From: Elusimicrobia bacterium HGW-Elusimicrobia-2
Lineage (GTDB): Bacteria > CG03
Direction: 5' to 3'
Assembly (NCBI GenBank): GCA_002841685.1
Contig: PHAM01000035.1
Coordinates: 1 to 19,434 of the forward strand
Length of the DNA stretch: 19,434 nucleotides
Positions 1 through 10,600 of this stretch are shown here, piece by piece (position 1 is the first letter of the stretch; every line of letters begins with the position of its first letter). The position numbers were made by a program, and so were the translations under genes. The notes under the pieces are model-generated. The model had not been told where the DNA came from and did no database searches. It saw nothing but the letters and a program-made list of their open reading frames with translations.

Positions 1-303
1 TACGGAACCCACGGGCTTGCCCATCTTTATGGCCGATATCACGCGGTCTTCCAGCGCCGAGTCTATGAATTTTATCTGCGGGAATATTTTTCCGCCTTTT
101 GACACATATATCGGCGGTTTTATCTTGATCTGGTCGCCTCTTTTGAGAACGTCTATCCCCGAAATCTTAAGATAACCGTCCAGCACAACAACGGCTTCCT
201 TGCCTTTTATGCTCACCTCCGTCACGCCCATGACGGCCGACGCTTTCGGCGCCGACGCTATGACAAACATCAAGGCCAACATCAGTTTTATGGATCTTTT
301 CAT
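1..303 (-). CDS. Exported small protein with SpoVG-like core, 3' end outside the window
   Basis: The 101 visible codons start with ATG at 303, preceded by an AAGGGGG ribosome site, 14 bases after the PorV-like gene. Residues 1-23 look like a Sec signal peptide (basic MKRSIK, then a hydrophobic LMLALMFVIA stretch, then ASA). The mature part begins VMGVTEVSIKG and continues through an AVVVLDG strand, an IKPPIYVSKGGKIFPQIKF segment and an EDRVISAIK helix. This order matches the SpoVG fold (I-T-D-V-R-I start, a MPSRK-type turn, then F..I.HPI). SpoVG is a cytoplasmic nucleic-acid-binding protein, so a signal peptide on it is odd. The family call rests on motif order only and the function of exported versions is unknown to me. 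As last visible gene of the block it is probably co-transcribed with the barrel and the giant protein. The real protein continues beyond base 1. Confidence 0.55.
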   Translation of the reverse strand, partial: MKRSIKLMLALMFVIASAPKASAVMGVTEVSIKGKEAVVVLDGYLKISGIDVLKRGDQIKIKPPIYVSKGGKIFPQIKFIDSALEDRVISAIKMGKPVGSV

Positions 304-317
304 TTTTCCCCCTTATC

Positions 318-1355
318 TCACTCCAAATCTATCTCTTCGCCTTTGTCTTCCCAAAAAATCTCTTTTTTCTCCGCTTTCTGCGGCTTTTCGCGAACAACCT
401 TTTCTCCGCGCCTGAGCTTCAGCTCAAGACGGTGCGACACGACGGAACTTATTCCCGACGGCACGCTGTAAGCGTAATTAAACGCGAGATTGTCCTCGCC
501 GAAAACCTTCATGTTGATACCGAAACCGAAAGAAACTTCGTCGTTATTATAACCGGCTCTCATCGCCAGCTTCTGGGAAATCCTCCATTCAGAGCCGACA
601 CAGGTCGTTGTCTTATCTCCCCAGTCCTGAGACCGTATATCCTGAGCGACGGCAAGAGTGAATTTTCCGTTTGTAAAATCCCCCGCGAAACGCATAATGG
701 ACGGCACCTCGTCCTTATCATATATCCCTATATCCGCCGGCAGCATGTTCTGATAAGTGATCGCGGCGTTGAGCGTCCGCGAGAGAACGGCCCTCATCCC
801 TATGTCCGCGGTGAGAGCCGAAGCGCTCCATGACGAATCAAAAGTCTTGTCTCCCAGCGACATCGTCCTGTCGTCGGGAAAATATTCGTGAGAGAGCTGT
901 TTGAGAGTAACGCCCGTCTGAAAACGCTCCGACACCTTATATGACAGAGCCGCCCAGAGAGATGTTTCCTGATAAAGCCTGTCTTGGCTGTCTCCCGCCG
1001 CGAACTGGGTGTAGCCGATCCCGAAAACGCCTTTCATATAAACGGGCATCGCGAAAGAAATGGCCGTCGTGTTAAAATCCACATTCAGCAGGCCCGAGAA
1101 AGGGTTGTGGTAATAAACCGACAACTCCGGATTGCTTATATTTTTCAAACCCGCGGGATTATAGAATATGAGATCGGGACTGCCATACATCGTGGAATAT
1201 GCCCCGCCCATCGCCGCTCCGCGCGCCGACAGGCCCGTGTCAAAAAACGCCGCGAAAGAACGCACCGTGAAAACTGACAGACAGCAGACAGCGATGACGA
1301 AAATCAATCCGGCAGCCGAAGCGCGGTTCCTTTTTGTTATTTTGCTATTCATCAT
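318..1355 (-). CDS. PorV/PorQ-type (UPF0164-like) outer-membrane beta-barrel protein
   Basis: This is a 345-residue protein. Residues 1-35 form a signal peptide (basic ITKRNR, hydrophobic AAGLIFVIAVCCLSVF, cleavage near SFA/A). The mature start FFDTGLSARGAAMGGAYST followed by DLIFYNPAGL is the hallmark of the PorV/PorQ/UPF0164 family: G.R..AMGGAY, then an NPAGL turn at the first strands. The rest is alternating amphipathic strands (for example GVFGIGYTQFAAGD and LAFNYAYSVP) with a charged tail rich in K and E. In known type IX secretion systems PorV is the barrel that collects substrates from the translocon and passes them to the surface attachment complex. The ATG at 1355 overlaps the giant gene's TGA as ATGA, with no clear ribosome site of its own, so translation is probably coupled. 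A second in-frame ATG follows at once. Partnership with the giant protein is inferred from the coupling and that protein's tail. Confidence 0.8.
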   Translation of the reverse strand: MMNSKITKRNRASAAGLIFVIAVCCLSVFTVRSFAAFFDTGLSARGAAMGGAYSTMYGSPDLIFYNPAGLKNISNPELSVYYHNPFSGLLNVDFNTTAISFAMPVYMKGVFGIGYTQFAAGDSQDRLYQETSLWAALSYKVSERFQTGVTLKQLSHEYFPDDRTMSLGDKTFDSSWSASALTADIGMRAVLSRTLNAAITYQNMLPADIGIYDKDEVPSIMRFAGDFTNGKFTLAVAQDIRSQDWGDKTTTCVGSEWRISQKLAMRAGYNNDEVSFGFGINMKVFGEDNLAFNYAYSVPSGISSVVSHRLELKLRRGEKVVREKPQKAEKKEIFWEDKGEEIDLE

Positions 1356-1603
1356 TTTACCACGATTATCACGCCGGTGGCTTTCGCGCCGCCGGCGCCT
1401 GTAGATTCATATATATACGCGCCGCTTTCAACCATCTGCGAGGCCGGCACTGCAGCGGATGTTTCTCTGTCCGCGCCGTACCAGACAAGGGGTGAACCCG
1501 TCGTAAGAGTCACGACTTTCCTGCCCCTCGGGTCATATATTATCACCTTTGTCGCGGAGGCAAAATCAACCGGCGTTATCGCCGTTAAAAATCTCTGAAC
1601 GGG
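1352..1603 (-). other. C-terminal secretion/anchoring tail of the giant protein
   Basis: The last 80 or so residues read KVIIYDPRGRKVVTL, then a W-containing turn (LVWYGADRET), then ESGAYIYE and a final GVIIVVK. The pattern V.IYD..GR.V..L - W.G - SG.Y.Y - GK.ivVK is the one seen in FlgD-like Ig and type A type IX sorting domains. It is at the extreme C-terminus, as sorting domains are, and the next gene encodes the PorV-like barrel. It is not certain that this lineage uses a full type IX system. Confidence 0.6.
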
Positions 1604-4600
1604 TTTGATTTCTCCCGTCGTCGCCGCAAAAAGGGCGAATCTTGAAAGGTGCGGGAAATTAAAAGCTAATGTGTTGACAGTAGTGTTCTGCGTTCCGCCT
1701 ATGTATCTCCAAATATGATTTCTCTCATCAAGAAAATACGCCTTAAGACGGGACTCAACGGCGGCGGTTGCAGTACAGGACGAAAACACAACGCCGTCTC
1801 TTTCAAGATAAAGCAACGTTATTGAAACAGGATTCGCGAATGTCACATTCATATCATAACCGTCGGCGTCTTTAGGGTCTATGTCCCAGCACATCACGGG
1901 CATCCCCGCATTAACGTTTACATCCACTCTCTCACCTGAAGTTCCTGCGGGAAACGAAGGCCAATCGGCCGAAGAAGGAATAAACGTTTGCGTTATTTTC
2001 AAACTTGATGGCGTCGTCCCATCGACAGCGCCGAGAACGATAGAAGTTTCCCCGTCTAAAGCATTACCGTCTGTAAGACGATATGGCGTCGTGCTCGCCG
2101 CCCATGTGAATGTCTGACTGCTTGAGACGGTCACATTGATCGTCGGCGTGCGTGTGGAACGGCTGGCATAATCTCCGTATTCCACAAAATACGAGAAATT
2201 ACCGCCGGACACGAAACTGGCCGGAACAGTGAATGTTCCGGAATAAGTAGTGAAATTGGTTCCGCCCTCTACAACAGGCTTTACCGCTACAATCTCCGTA
2301 ATTGCGGTACCGCTTCTGTAATAACTCATCCGGGGAGTCACTGCGGCAAGCGCCTGTATACCATTTGAATCACTCAGGGTGAAATTAAACTTAAAGTCGT
2401 TCCCTTTCATATGAGCAGCGTTCGGCAGAGCAGATATCGTCGGGAAAGCATAATCACAATAAACCGTTATTTTTAACCATCCAGCGTCGCCGAGAGTCGT
2501 AGTACTTGTTTTGCCGGCATAATCAATCGCGCTGATACGGAAAGTGTATGTTGTGCCTTTCAACAGATTAAGAGTCAAAGAAGTTCCGGCAGTGGAAACA
2601 GCATCTGTATACGTATCCGGAATTGAGAATTCAGCCCCTATTTTTCTCTCAATAAAATATGTTACTACATCACTCGGCCCCGGTTGCCAGAATATACTTA
2701 CGGTGTCGGATGAAGATGAAACACTACTCCTCACCCACGACGGAATAGCTTTTTCAAGAAGAGGCGGCGTGGAATCACTCAAGTATATGGATGCGTGGGT
2801 GCTTATTGAGGAAACATTACCCGCATAATCCTGAACTTTAACGCAAAAATAGAAATCTCTCTCTGGATACAGGCCTGTCACAACTTTCGTTTCGATGCCC
2901 TGATCAAGGGTAGATGATGACGAGGCTGTAAAAAAGACACTCCCCTGAAAACCTTTTACAGCGCCCACGGAGTTCCACCATGCCTCCGAGGCGTAATTGG
3001 TTATTAATGTTGGATATGTGGCGTATCTCACTTCATATCCTGCCGCGTCGGAAGGCGCTATCCATGAGAGTTGCACCTCCCCGTCCACGCTTCCCGCTAA
3101 AGCCGAAATATAACTTATGGGATATGGCGCGGAAACTTTGTTCTTCGACCCTTTTGTATATCCAACCACATACCAATCGGAAGAAGCGGCGCCGGTATCA
3201 TCCGTATCCGCCGACACCTCGTCTCTCGCAATTGATTTTGCTGAAGTACCGGCGGACCAGTCAACAGCATTACTGACCGAAGCCTGTTCCGGGGACCACT
3301 GATTGAATTCCACCGCATCAGCCCACAAGGCGTCCCAGTCAGGAGCCACGCTCTGGCTGTAAGCGACAAAATCAACGATATTCCCCGAGGCGTCCCTTAA
3401 AATAACCAGGCCTTCAAAACCCTTCAAATCATAATCCCCGTAAACATCCCAAAACCCGTTGGAGCCCTTTGCCGAAGTCTCATCCGTTCCCGATTCATTG
3501 AGATTCAGAACGAGATAATCTCCCGTCGAAACGTCAACCTGGGAGAAAGTCTTGACGAGCGCTTCGTCATCTTCGCCGGAGGCAATGTTGTAAACAGCCC
3601 AATCGGTAATGTCCACGCTTTGAGTAAAATACAGTTCCACCCAGTCCTGCGCCGCGGCGTCAAGAGAAACAACTTCGTTTATCCTCACATTGGAACCGAT
3701 AGCGGAAGACGCCATGGCAGAAACCCCGTTGGACAAGCCGCCCCTGTTAAGCGTTTCATCTTCCGCAACTATAACAAAATAGTAAGTCCCCCCCGGGTTA
3801 AGGCCGCCGGCTATATAAACTTCTGAGGATCCTGAAGCCTGCGGTATCCAGTAGAATGCATCGCTCTGAGCCTCTTTTGAAACAACGTTAAGATTGGAAG
3901 CTCTATCAAACCCTTCATTGTCTGTTATGGGAGATACTCCGTACCGGACAACATAGCCCGCGGCGGAACCGGCGGCAGCGTCGTTTCCGGGCGCCGCCCA
4001 TGACATCCTGACCGTGCCCCTGTTTATACCTGTCGCGACGGAAAAATCTGATATTTGCGCAGGCGCGCTTATATCCGGCGACGGATTTGCCACGCCTCTT
4101 GTAACGCTCTTTGAAAGATACCAGTTTTTGTGCTCCGGATTTATCCCGTCAGTTGAATTTTCATCCCGGGCAATAGACCTCCCCCTTGAAAGATAAACCG
4201 AGGGCGCGCAATATTTCTCAACAACAGCGTCATTGTCGCCTGTGGCTAAAATTCCAGACCACTGGCCGGCCTGGATTGCGCCGTTATACGCCTCTCGGAA
4301 TTTAGAAGTGCCGGAAAGAGAAGAGCTTCTGTCGGCATAACATACCGCGTCAATCCAGCCTCCTGCGGAATCCTTTAGTATTATGACATTATCCGCCGAC
4401 ACCAGACCGGCATTATCCGTAAAAAGTTCCCATGAACGAGCGCCAGTCTGCCGGGGAACCGTCATGTTTCTTGTCTGGTTAAACCTTAAAACAAGGTAAT
4501 CCCCCGCAGGAAACGTCCAGTTGCCCTCCACCTTTTCCATGTAGGAAACTGTTGACGTATAAGCCTCATAAACCTCAAACCCGAAAATATTGACAGTGGA

Positions 4601-7600
4601 GCCCGCATTGTAAAATTCTATCCAGTCGCTCCCGTCGGAAGAATATTGAGCGGGAGCGATTTCATTTATCCTGATGGAAGAGCCCACATTTCCCTCGAGC
4701 GCTTTGGCAGAACATGAATTGCTGAAATCCGAAACATTTTGATTGTAAGAGCCGTCATATGTTTTAATCAGAAAATAGTACGTCGTACCCGGCCTTAAAT
4801 GAAGCGTTTGGGTCTCCGCCGCGTCCGTAGACGCCACTGGCCACTGCTGAATATATTCCTCCGCAATCTTCCACCAGGCCGTCGTCCCTAATCCCGCGAC
4901 AGGTATTGTAGCGAATTTTAATATGTAGCCGGCGAAAATGTTGTTGTTAACCTTCAATCCGGTGTTGGCAATGTCGGCGGGCGCTTTCCAGGAGAGAGTG
5001 ATTTCACCCGCGGAAGATCCCGTCAAAGAGGAGAGCGTATCCACTTTTTCCGGCGGGTTCGTGTCGGGCCCCGCCGACGGCGTGGGCGTGGGAGCCGCTA
5101 AAACCTCAAAATCAGCATAATTATCGTTTGTATCCGTTCCTGCCGTTTTTCTGCTTATGCTCTTTGGCGCGGTCGCCGGCCCGACGGGGGAATTATTTTC
5201 CGCTAAACCGCTTGCCCAATTATATCCGACGTAGTCAATTATGTTCCCCAGATTGTCTTTGAGCCTTACGCCGCATTTGGAAGAATTGTTCAGCCCCGCC
5301 GAATCTTTCCATTCATCAGCGCCGTCAAGATAAAAATCCGCTCCAAGCGTGGAACCCAGTCCGCTCTGCGCGCAGAGGAAGTAACTTTCGCCGGAAACGG
5401 ATTTATCCGATATGGTAAAAAGAGTTGTAGCGGCCGACCAGTCTTCAGAATTGGCTTTTTCAACGCTCCAACCCTGAAGAGAAACGGAAAACGTGGAATA
5501 GTTAAAAAGCTCTATCCACTCTTTTCCCGTATCCGTCCCGACAGCGTCATAAATAAATTCGTTGATGACAACGGGCTGGGACTTGGGAAAAGCTCCCGCT
5601 GTATTTGATATGGCCGATGACAAGCCCGATTCGTCCAGAACCTTCAGCGCAAAATAGTACATTCTTCCGGGATACATATTCTGAACGGTAAGCGATTCCG
5701 CCGTCCCCGAGGGAAGAGGCAGAGGAACATTTGAAAGCCGCGCGGCCGCGCTGAATGAGGCGGAAGTTATGGCGAAAGTTGCCCGCCTTATGTCATATTC
5801 ACTCGCGATTCCGGTATTCCCGTCATCGCCTGATGCCGTCCACGAAAGAATTATCTCACCGTAATTAGAGCCGCTAACAACTGTCAGATCAGCTATTGCC
5901 GCCGGAGCCGCTGTATCCGGCTGTGTGGTGGCTACAACAGGGCCCGCTGTGGATAACGGAGCGCAATAAGATTCATTGGCGCTTTTATCCGTCTGAAGAA
6001 CGGCAAAATAATACGCGGTGCCCGGCACAAGGGAATCTCCCCCGCAGGTCCTTACGACAACGCCCGTCCCTGACGGATTTGTCACAACCGTTTCGGGAAT
6101 CAGATTGCCGTCAGCGACATTCCCCTCATCCACCGCGCCGTTGCCGTTGTTGTCAACGCCGTCAGATATTTTTATCGGCGATATCGGCAGAGAACTGACG
6201 AAAATATAATATCTTGAGAAGTCCGTTTCAGTTGTTTTCGTCCACTGTAACGCTATTGCTTTTGTCCCTGTATTATAGGCGGAAATCCCGCTTATTGCCC
6301 TGGGCGCGGTTGTATTTTCCTCAACATCTTCCGTCCCATCTTCATCGGAAGTATAAGACCAGAGATTCTTGAAATATTTGACAAACTGCCTGGCAAGACG
6401 TTTATCGGTTATGACAACGGTGTTCTCATCATTGTATTTACCCCCCGCAGGGGTCCAGTTCGTGGAGCCGGTTACAATTTTCTCCTGATCGATGATCATC
6501 ACTTTATTGTGCATGATATCGCCGCTCAAACCAGATTTTTTTCGAACGCGCATACCCTTGCCGTTCAAATCCAAACCGTCGCCTGTACCGACGCCGTATA
6601 TCCCGCTGGTATTGGGATTTGCAGTCATAAACCTGTCAAATATACCGTTAACCACAATGCCCCCCTGATGAAGGTCATAAAATTTATTTCCGAGCGTTTT
6701 ATGGGTAAAAGTAAATATTGAGAAAAGAACGCTTTCCTTTGCCGATGCCGCCAAATCAGGAAAAACATTCTCAACCGGACTGTTCTGGGGTGAAAAATAA
6801 TTTTTAACTTCCGCCGAGGCAATGGTCATAGACGTTACGGGGCTGTTTTTCTTATAACCCTTGTAATACCCGCTCCACATTTCCCTGAATTCTTCCTCAT
6901 AATTTTTTGCCAGCGCCGTTGAAACAAGGACGACACTGTTGTTGTCCTGAGGGCCGAAACCGCCGTATGTAAAATTCGTGGAACCGGTATAAACCGTATT
7001 CCCGTCTATCACGGCGATCTTGTCATGCATTATATAAGAATCATCGGCATTTAACTTCTCGTCATTGACTGTCCATTTCACATTATCCGATAATTCATCG
7101 GCAATATCTGTATTCGCGGAATCAGTGGTATAGTCATCAACTATAAGACGGACAATAACGCCTCTGTCCGCGGCGTTGTTCAAAGCGGTTATAACTTCGG
7201 GCGCGGTAAGCGTATATATGGTCATATAAACATGGCTCGCCGCGCGGTCTATAAGGTTTACCAGCTGTTGTTTTATATCAGGAGCGCTAAAATTCCTGGC
7301 TGTAAAGAAAAACTCTATTCTTTCTTCCGCGGGCGCTATAAAAGAGGGCCAGGTTTCGTCCGGCTGAGCGGGAGAAAGAAAATTATCCGGCTGCGCCCGG
7401 ACGGCAAAAGAAAAATCAGCGCTATTCTCGTCTGTATCGCAGGCCGAAGGAGTACTCAGGTTTCTCTTGTATGAGCCGCCTTTAACCCAGGAGGCGGTTG
7501 ACACGGCGGTTCCTTCCATAGTCGTCGTGGTTGTCAGGACGCCCCACCTGACCCTGTCCATAACTTCGTTTGCAGAGTCATACACACAGAAATGGCCGCC

Positions 7601-10600
7601 GGCGTTGCTTATCGCTTCGGTGAACTTCGTATTATACGGTATGGCGTAGTCATAATAACTGCTTCCGAAAAGATAAAATCCATTTGGCTTCAGAATAGTG
7701 CCGTCAGGAACCGTACAGGAATACCAGGCCGACTCCGGCTGAACATTATCGGCGGAAGCATATCTCAATTCATAACCGGAAATATCCACATCAAAAGCCA
7801 GGGGATTGTAAATTTCAACAAATTCGTTTCTGGTGGAAGATACACCCCCTGTTGAAAATTCGCTGATGACGATATGGTCCACTTCCTGAATAGGCTGAGC
7901 CAAAGAACTCGCCTGCGGAAATGTCACATCCATGACAAAATTAAGCATATCATCAACAGCCCGCAACCTGAAATAATAAGTGCTGCCGGGGGTAAGTCCT
8001 GTTGTTATGGACATTGTCTGTTTTGACCCCGGAGAATATGGTGAAGGAATTGAGGAAGCCGCCACTGTATGCACAAAAGAGCTGTTCCAGTCAGAGTAAC
8101 CAAATGATTTTGTCGCGTATTTCACCTCGTACTCTGTTACGCTTCCGGATGAAGGATCATTATTGTCTTCACAGGGCGATGTCCAGGAAAGATAAACCGA
8201 ACCTTTTGTCGGCCCGGCTTTCGCGCTTACATCGTCAATATCAGCCGGCGGAAATTTGTCATAAGCAAACTGATAGGTGAGGTCCTTACCGTCGTTGTTA
8301 TTCCAGGTGGCGCCGCTGTCAGCACTTTTTGTAAAACAAGTGTCAGCGCCGCCGAAAGTTATTGAAGTAAAAACAGGTTCACCGGTATTCCCCGTATTCA
8401 GATCGCTGATCTTGTAGCAGTTATTAGTGTCCAAAGAGAGAGGAGAATAAAGATAAAATCTGTAACTCTTGCCCGCTGTGAGCGTGTATGTGCTTCTAAA
8501 AGGAACATCCCACCACTGAAAACTGTCTGTGAGTTCCGTCTTGTAAGCGGCCGTGCCGCTTACAACCTCAAGGCCGTCCGAAATGTTGTAGAGCGCGTAA
8601 AAAAGGTGGTCAACCGCATTTCCGGTTTCCTTAATATAAATCCGCGCCCCGTTTATATTCTGAGTTGTGAGAACATTTATTTTTTCGCCCGGACGATTTT
8701 CTTCATAAGCGTTCCCGCTTGCGCTGCTGCCGGAATAATATGGATTCCCTTCGCTTGTGCCGTCGTCAAATTCAAGGACATAGACCGGCTCGGAATAAGT
8801 GCCTTCGTCACTCCAGGCGGAACCGTTATAATACCGTGAATATCTGTCCGGATTCAAAATACCGTTTATCCATTCCTCATTTCGCGGCTTTGTTCCTCTC
8901 GGATACACTTTATTCTTATCATCAATGCTTACCAAACCCGCCCAGCCGGGATTTACTTCCCTATACTGCGTAACAATATGATATGTCCTTCCCTTTACAA
9001 TCTCCCCGGGTGTGGTAAGAATGATATCATGCCAATTGCCGGAATTATCAGTTTCAAACCAGTTCTCGGCCCCGGCCCATGCAAGCCCCCCGGGCGATCC
9101 GTTGCTGTCATTTTCAAGACGGACATCAAATCTGATTTTGGATCCGGTTTCGCCCATGTACACATGGATTGTATTCACTGTTTTACTGTTTTGCGCGGTA
9201 AATCTGTATGAGACCTTCTTATCTTCCGCATCTATATTGTAAACTCCGCCGGAACCTTCAACAGCAAATTTATTTCCGATAATATCAAAAACAGCGTCGG
9301 ACTGCGCCGCCTGCGAAACTATATTGCTTATCCCTGATGAGTTATCGGCCTCATCTTTTGTGATAACAGCAAAATAATAAACCTCCCCGCCCTGAAGATT
9401 TCCGACTGTATAACTTTGCGCTTCAAAAGGAGAACAGTTTGCCGCCATTGTTTCCGTAAAATAATTTGTCGCGAAAGAATCGTTGGAAGTTGAGTATCTT
9501 ATTTCAAAACTTCCGTTAACAAGCTTTCCCGAATTCAAATCGTCGCCCGGTGAAGTCCAGGTCAAATCAGCCGTTCCGTATGACTTCCCTGCCGCGGCGG
9601 CAAGACTGTCAATATCCGCGGGGGGCGTCTCATCAAAAACAATAAGAAAACCAATGTCCTGGTATGATCTTTTGTACCACGCATCCCCTCCGCCCGGGGA
9701 AAACGTAAAAACAGAATTCGTTCCGTCATAAGTTTCAGCCCCCGACGATGGATCTGTATAGTGACCTATGCAATTGACCGCATAACAATTTGAATCGTCC
9801 ACACTGCCGGTTGAAACAAAATAAAGACGGTAATCACCCGCGGAAAGCGTCTTGGAGCTTAGCAGAACGCCCGTTTTCCAGTAGAATTTGTCCTCATTCA
9901 TTGAAGTGCGCGCCGAAGACGATGAGATAACGATACCGCTTGAAATAAGAACAGAGGCCGTCGTTTCAAGACGGTAATACAAATGATCGGCCGGGCTTCC
10001 ATTCCTCGCGATATAAACGTTAAGCGAATTGATCTTCTCATCCTGGGTCAGAGTAAAGTCCTCACCCGCGTATTGAAGCCCGAATATTTTATCATATGTT
10101 GCCGAATACAAGACAGAGTAAGGATTCCCTTCAAAACTTGAATCACTGTAAGAAAGAATATAAACGGGTTCGGCTTGAAGGTCGGCCCATGCGCCTGAAT
10201 ATCCGCGCATAGCCGTCCGGTAATCGTTTGAAGTCAAACCGTTAACCCATTTCTCATTTTTAGATGAAGTGTAATAAAGAGAAATGTAATTAGCGGCGTC
10301 GACATTTTCCTTATATCTCACAACAATATGATATGTCGTCCCCACCGAAAGCGCGCCGGAATTCAGAAGCGCAATTTCCCCACTCCAGTTGCTACCCGTG
10401 GTAAAAATAGTATTTACAAAAATCGCGGAAGATCCAGACCATGCGTAATACCCCGACGGTTTTCCCGTGGCGGCGTCATTTGTTTCAATTCCGAGCGTAT
10501 AATACGCGCCACTGCCTGTGCGATAACCGTAAAGATAAACTTTTTCAAGCATCCTGTTGTTTTGCGCTATAAATCTATATGAAAATGCTTCGTTCAAATT

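Noticed and set aside
432-833. 133-codon plus-strand frame opposite the barrel gene
   Set aside because: Arginine- and histidine-rich translation with no family pattern, lying wholly antisense to a gene with a clear signal peptide and family motif.
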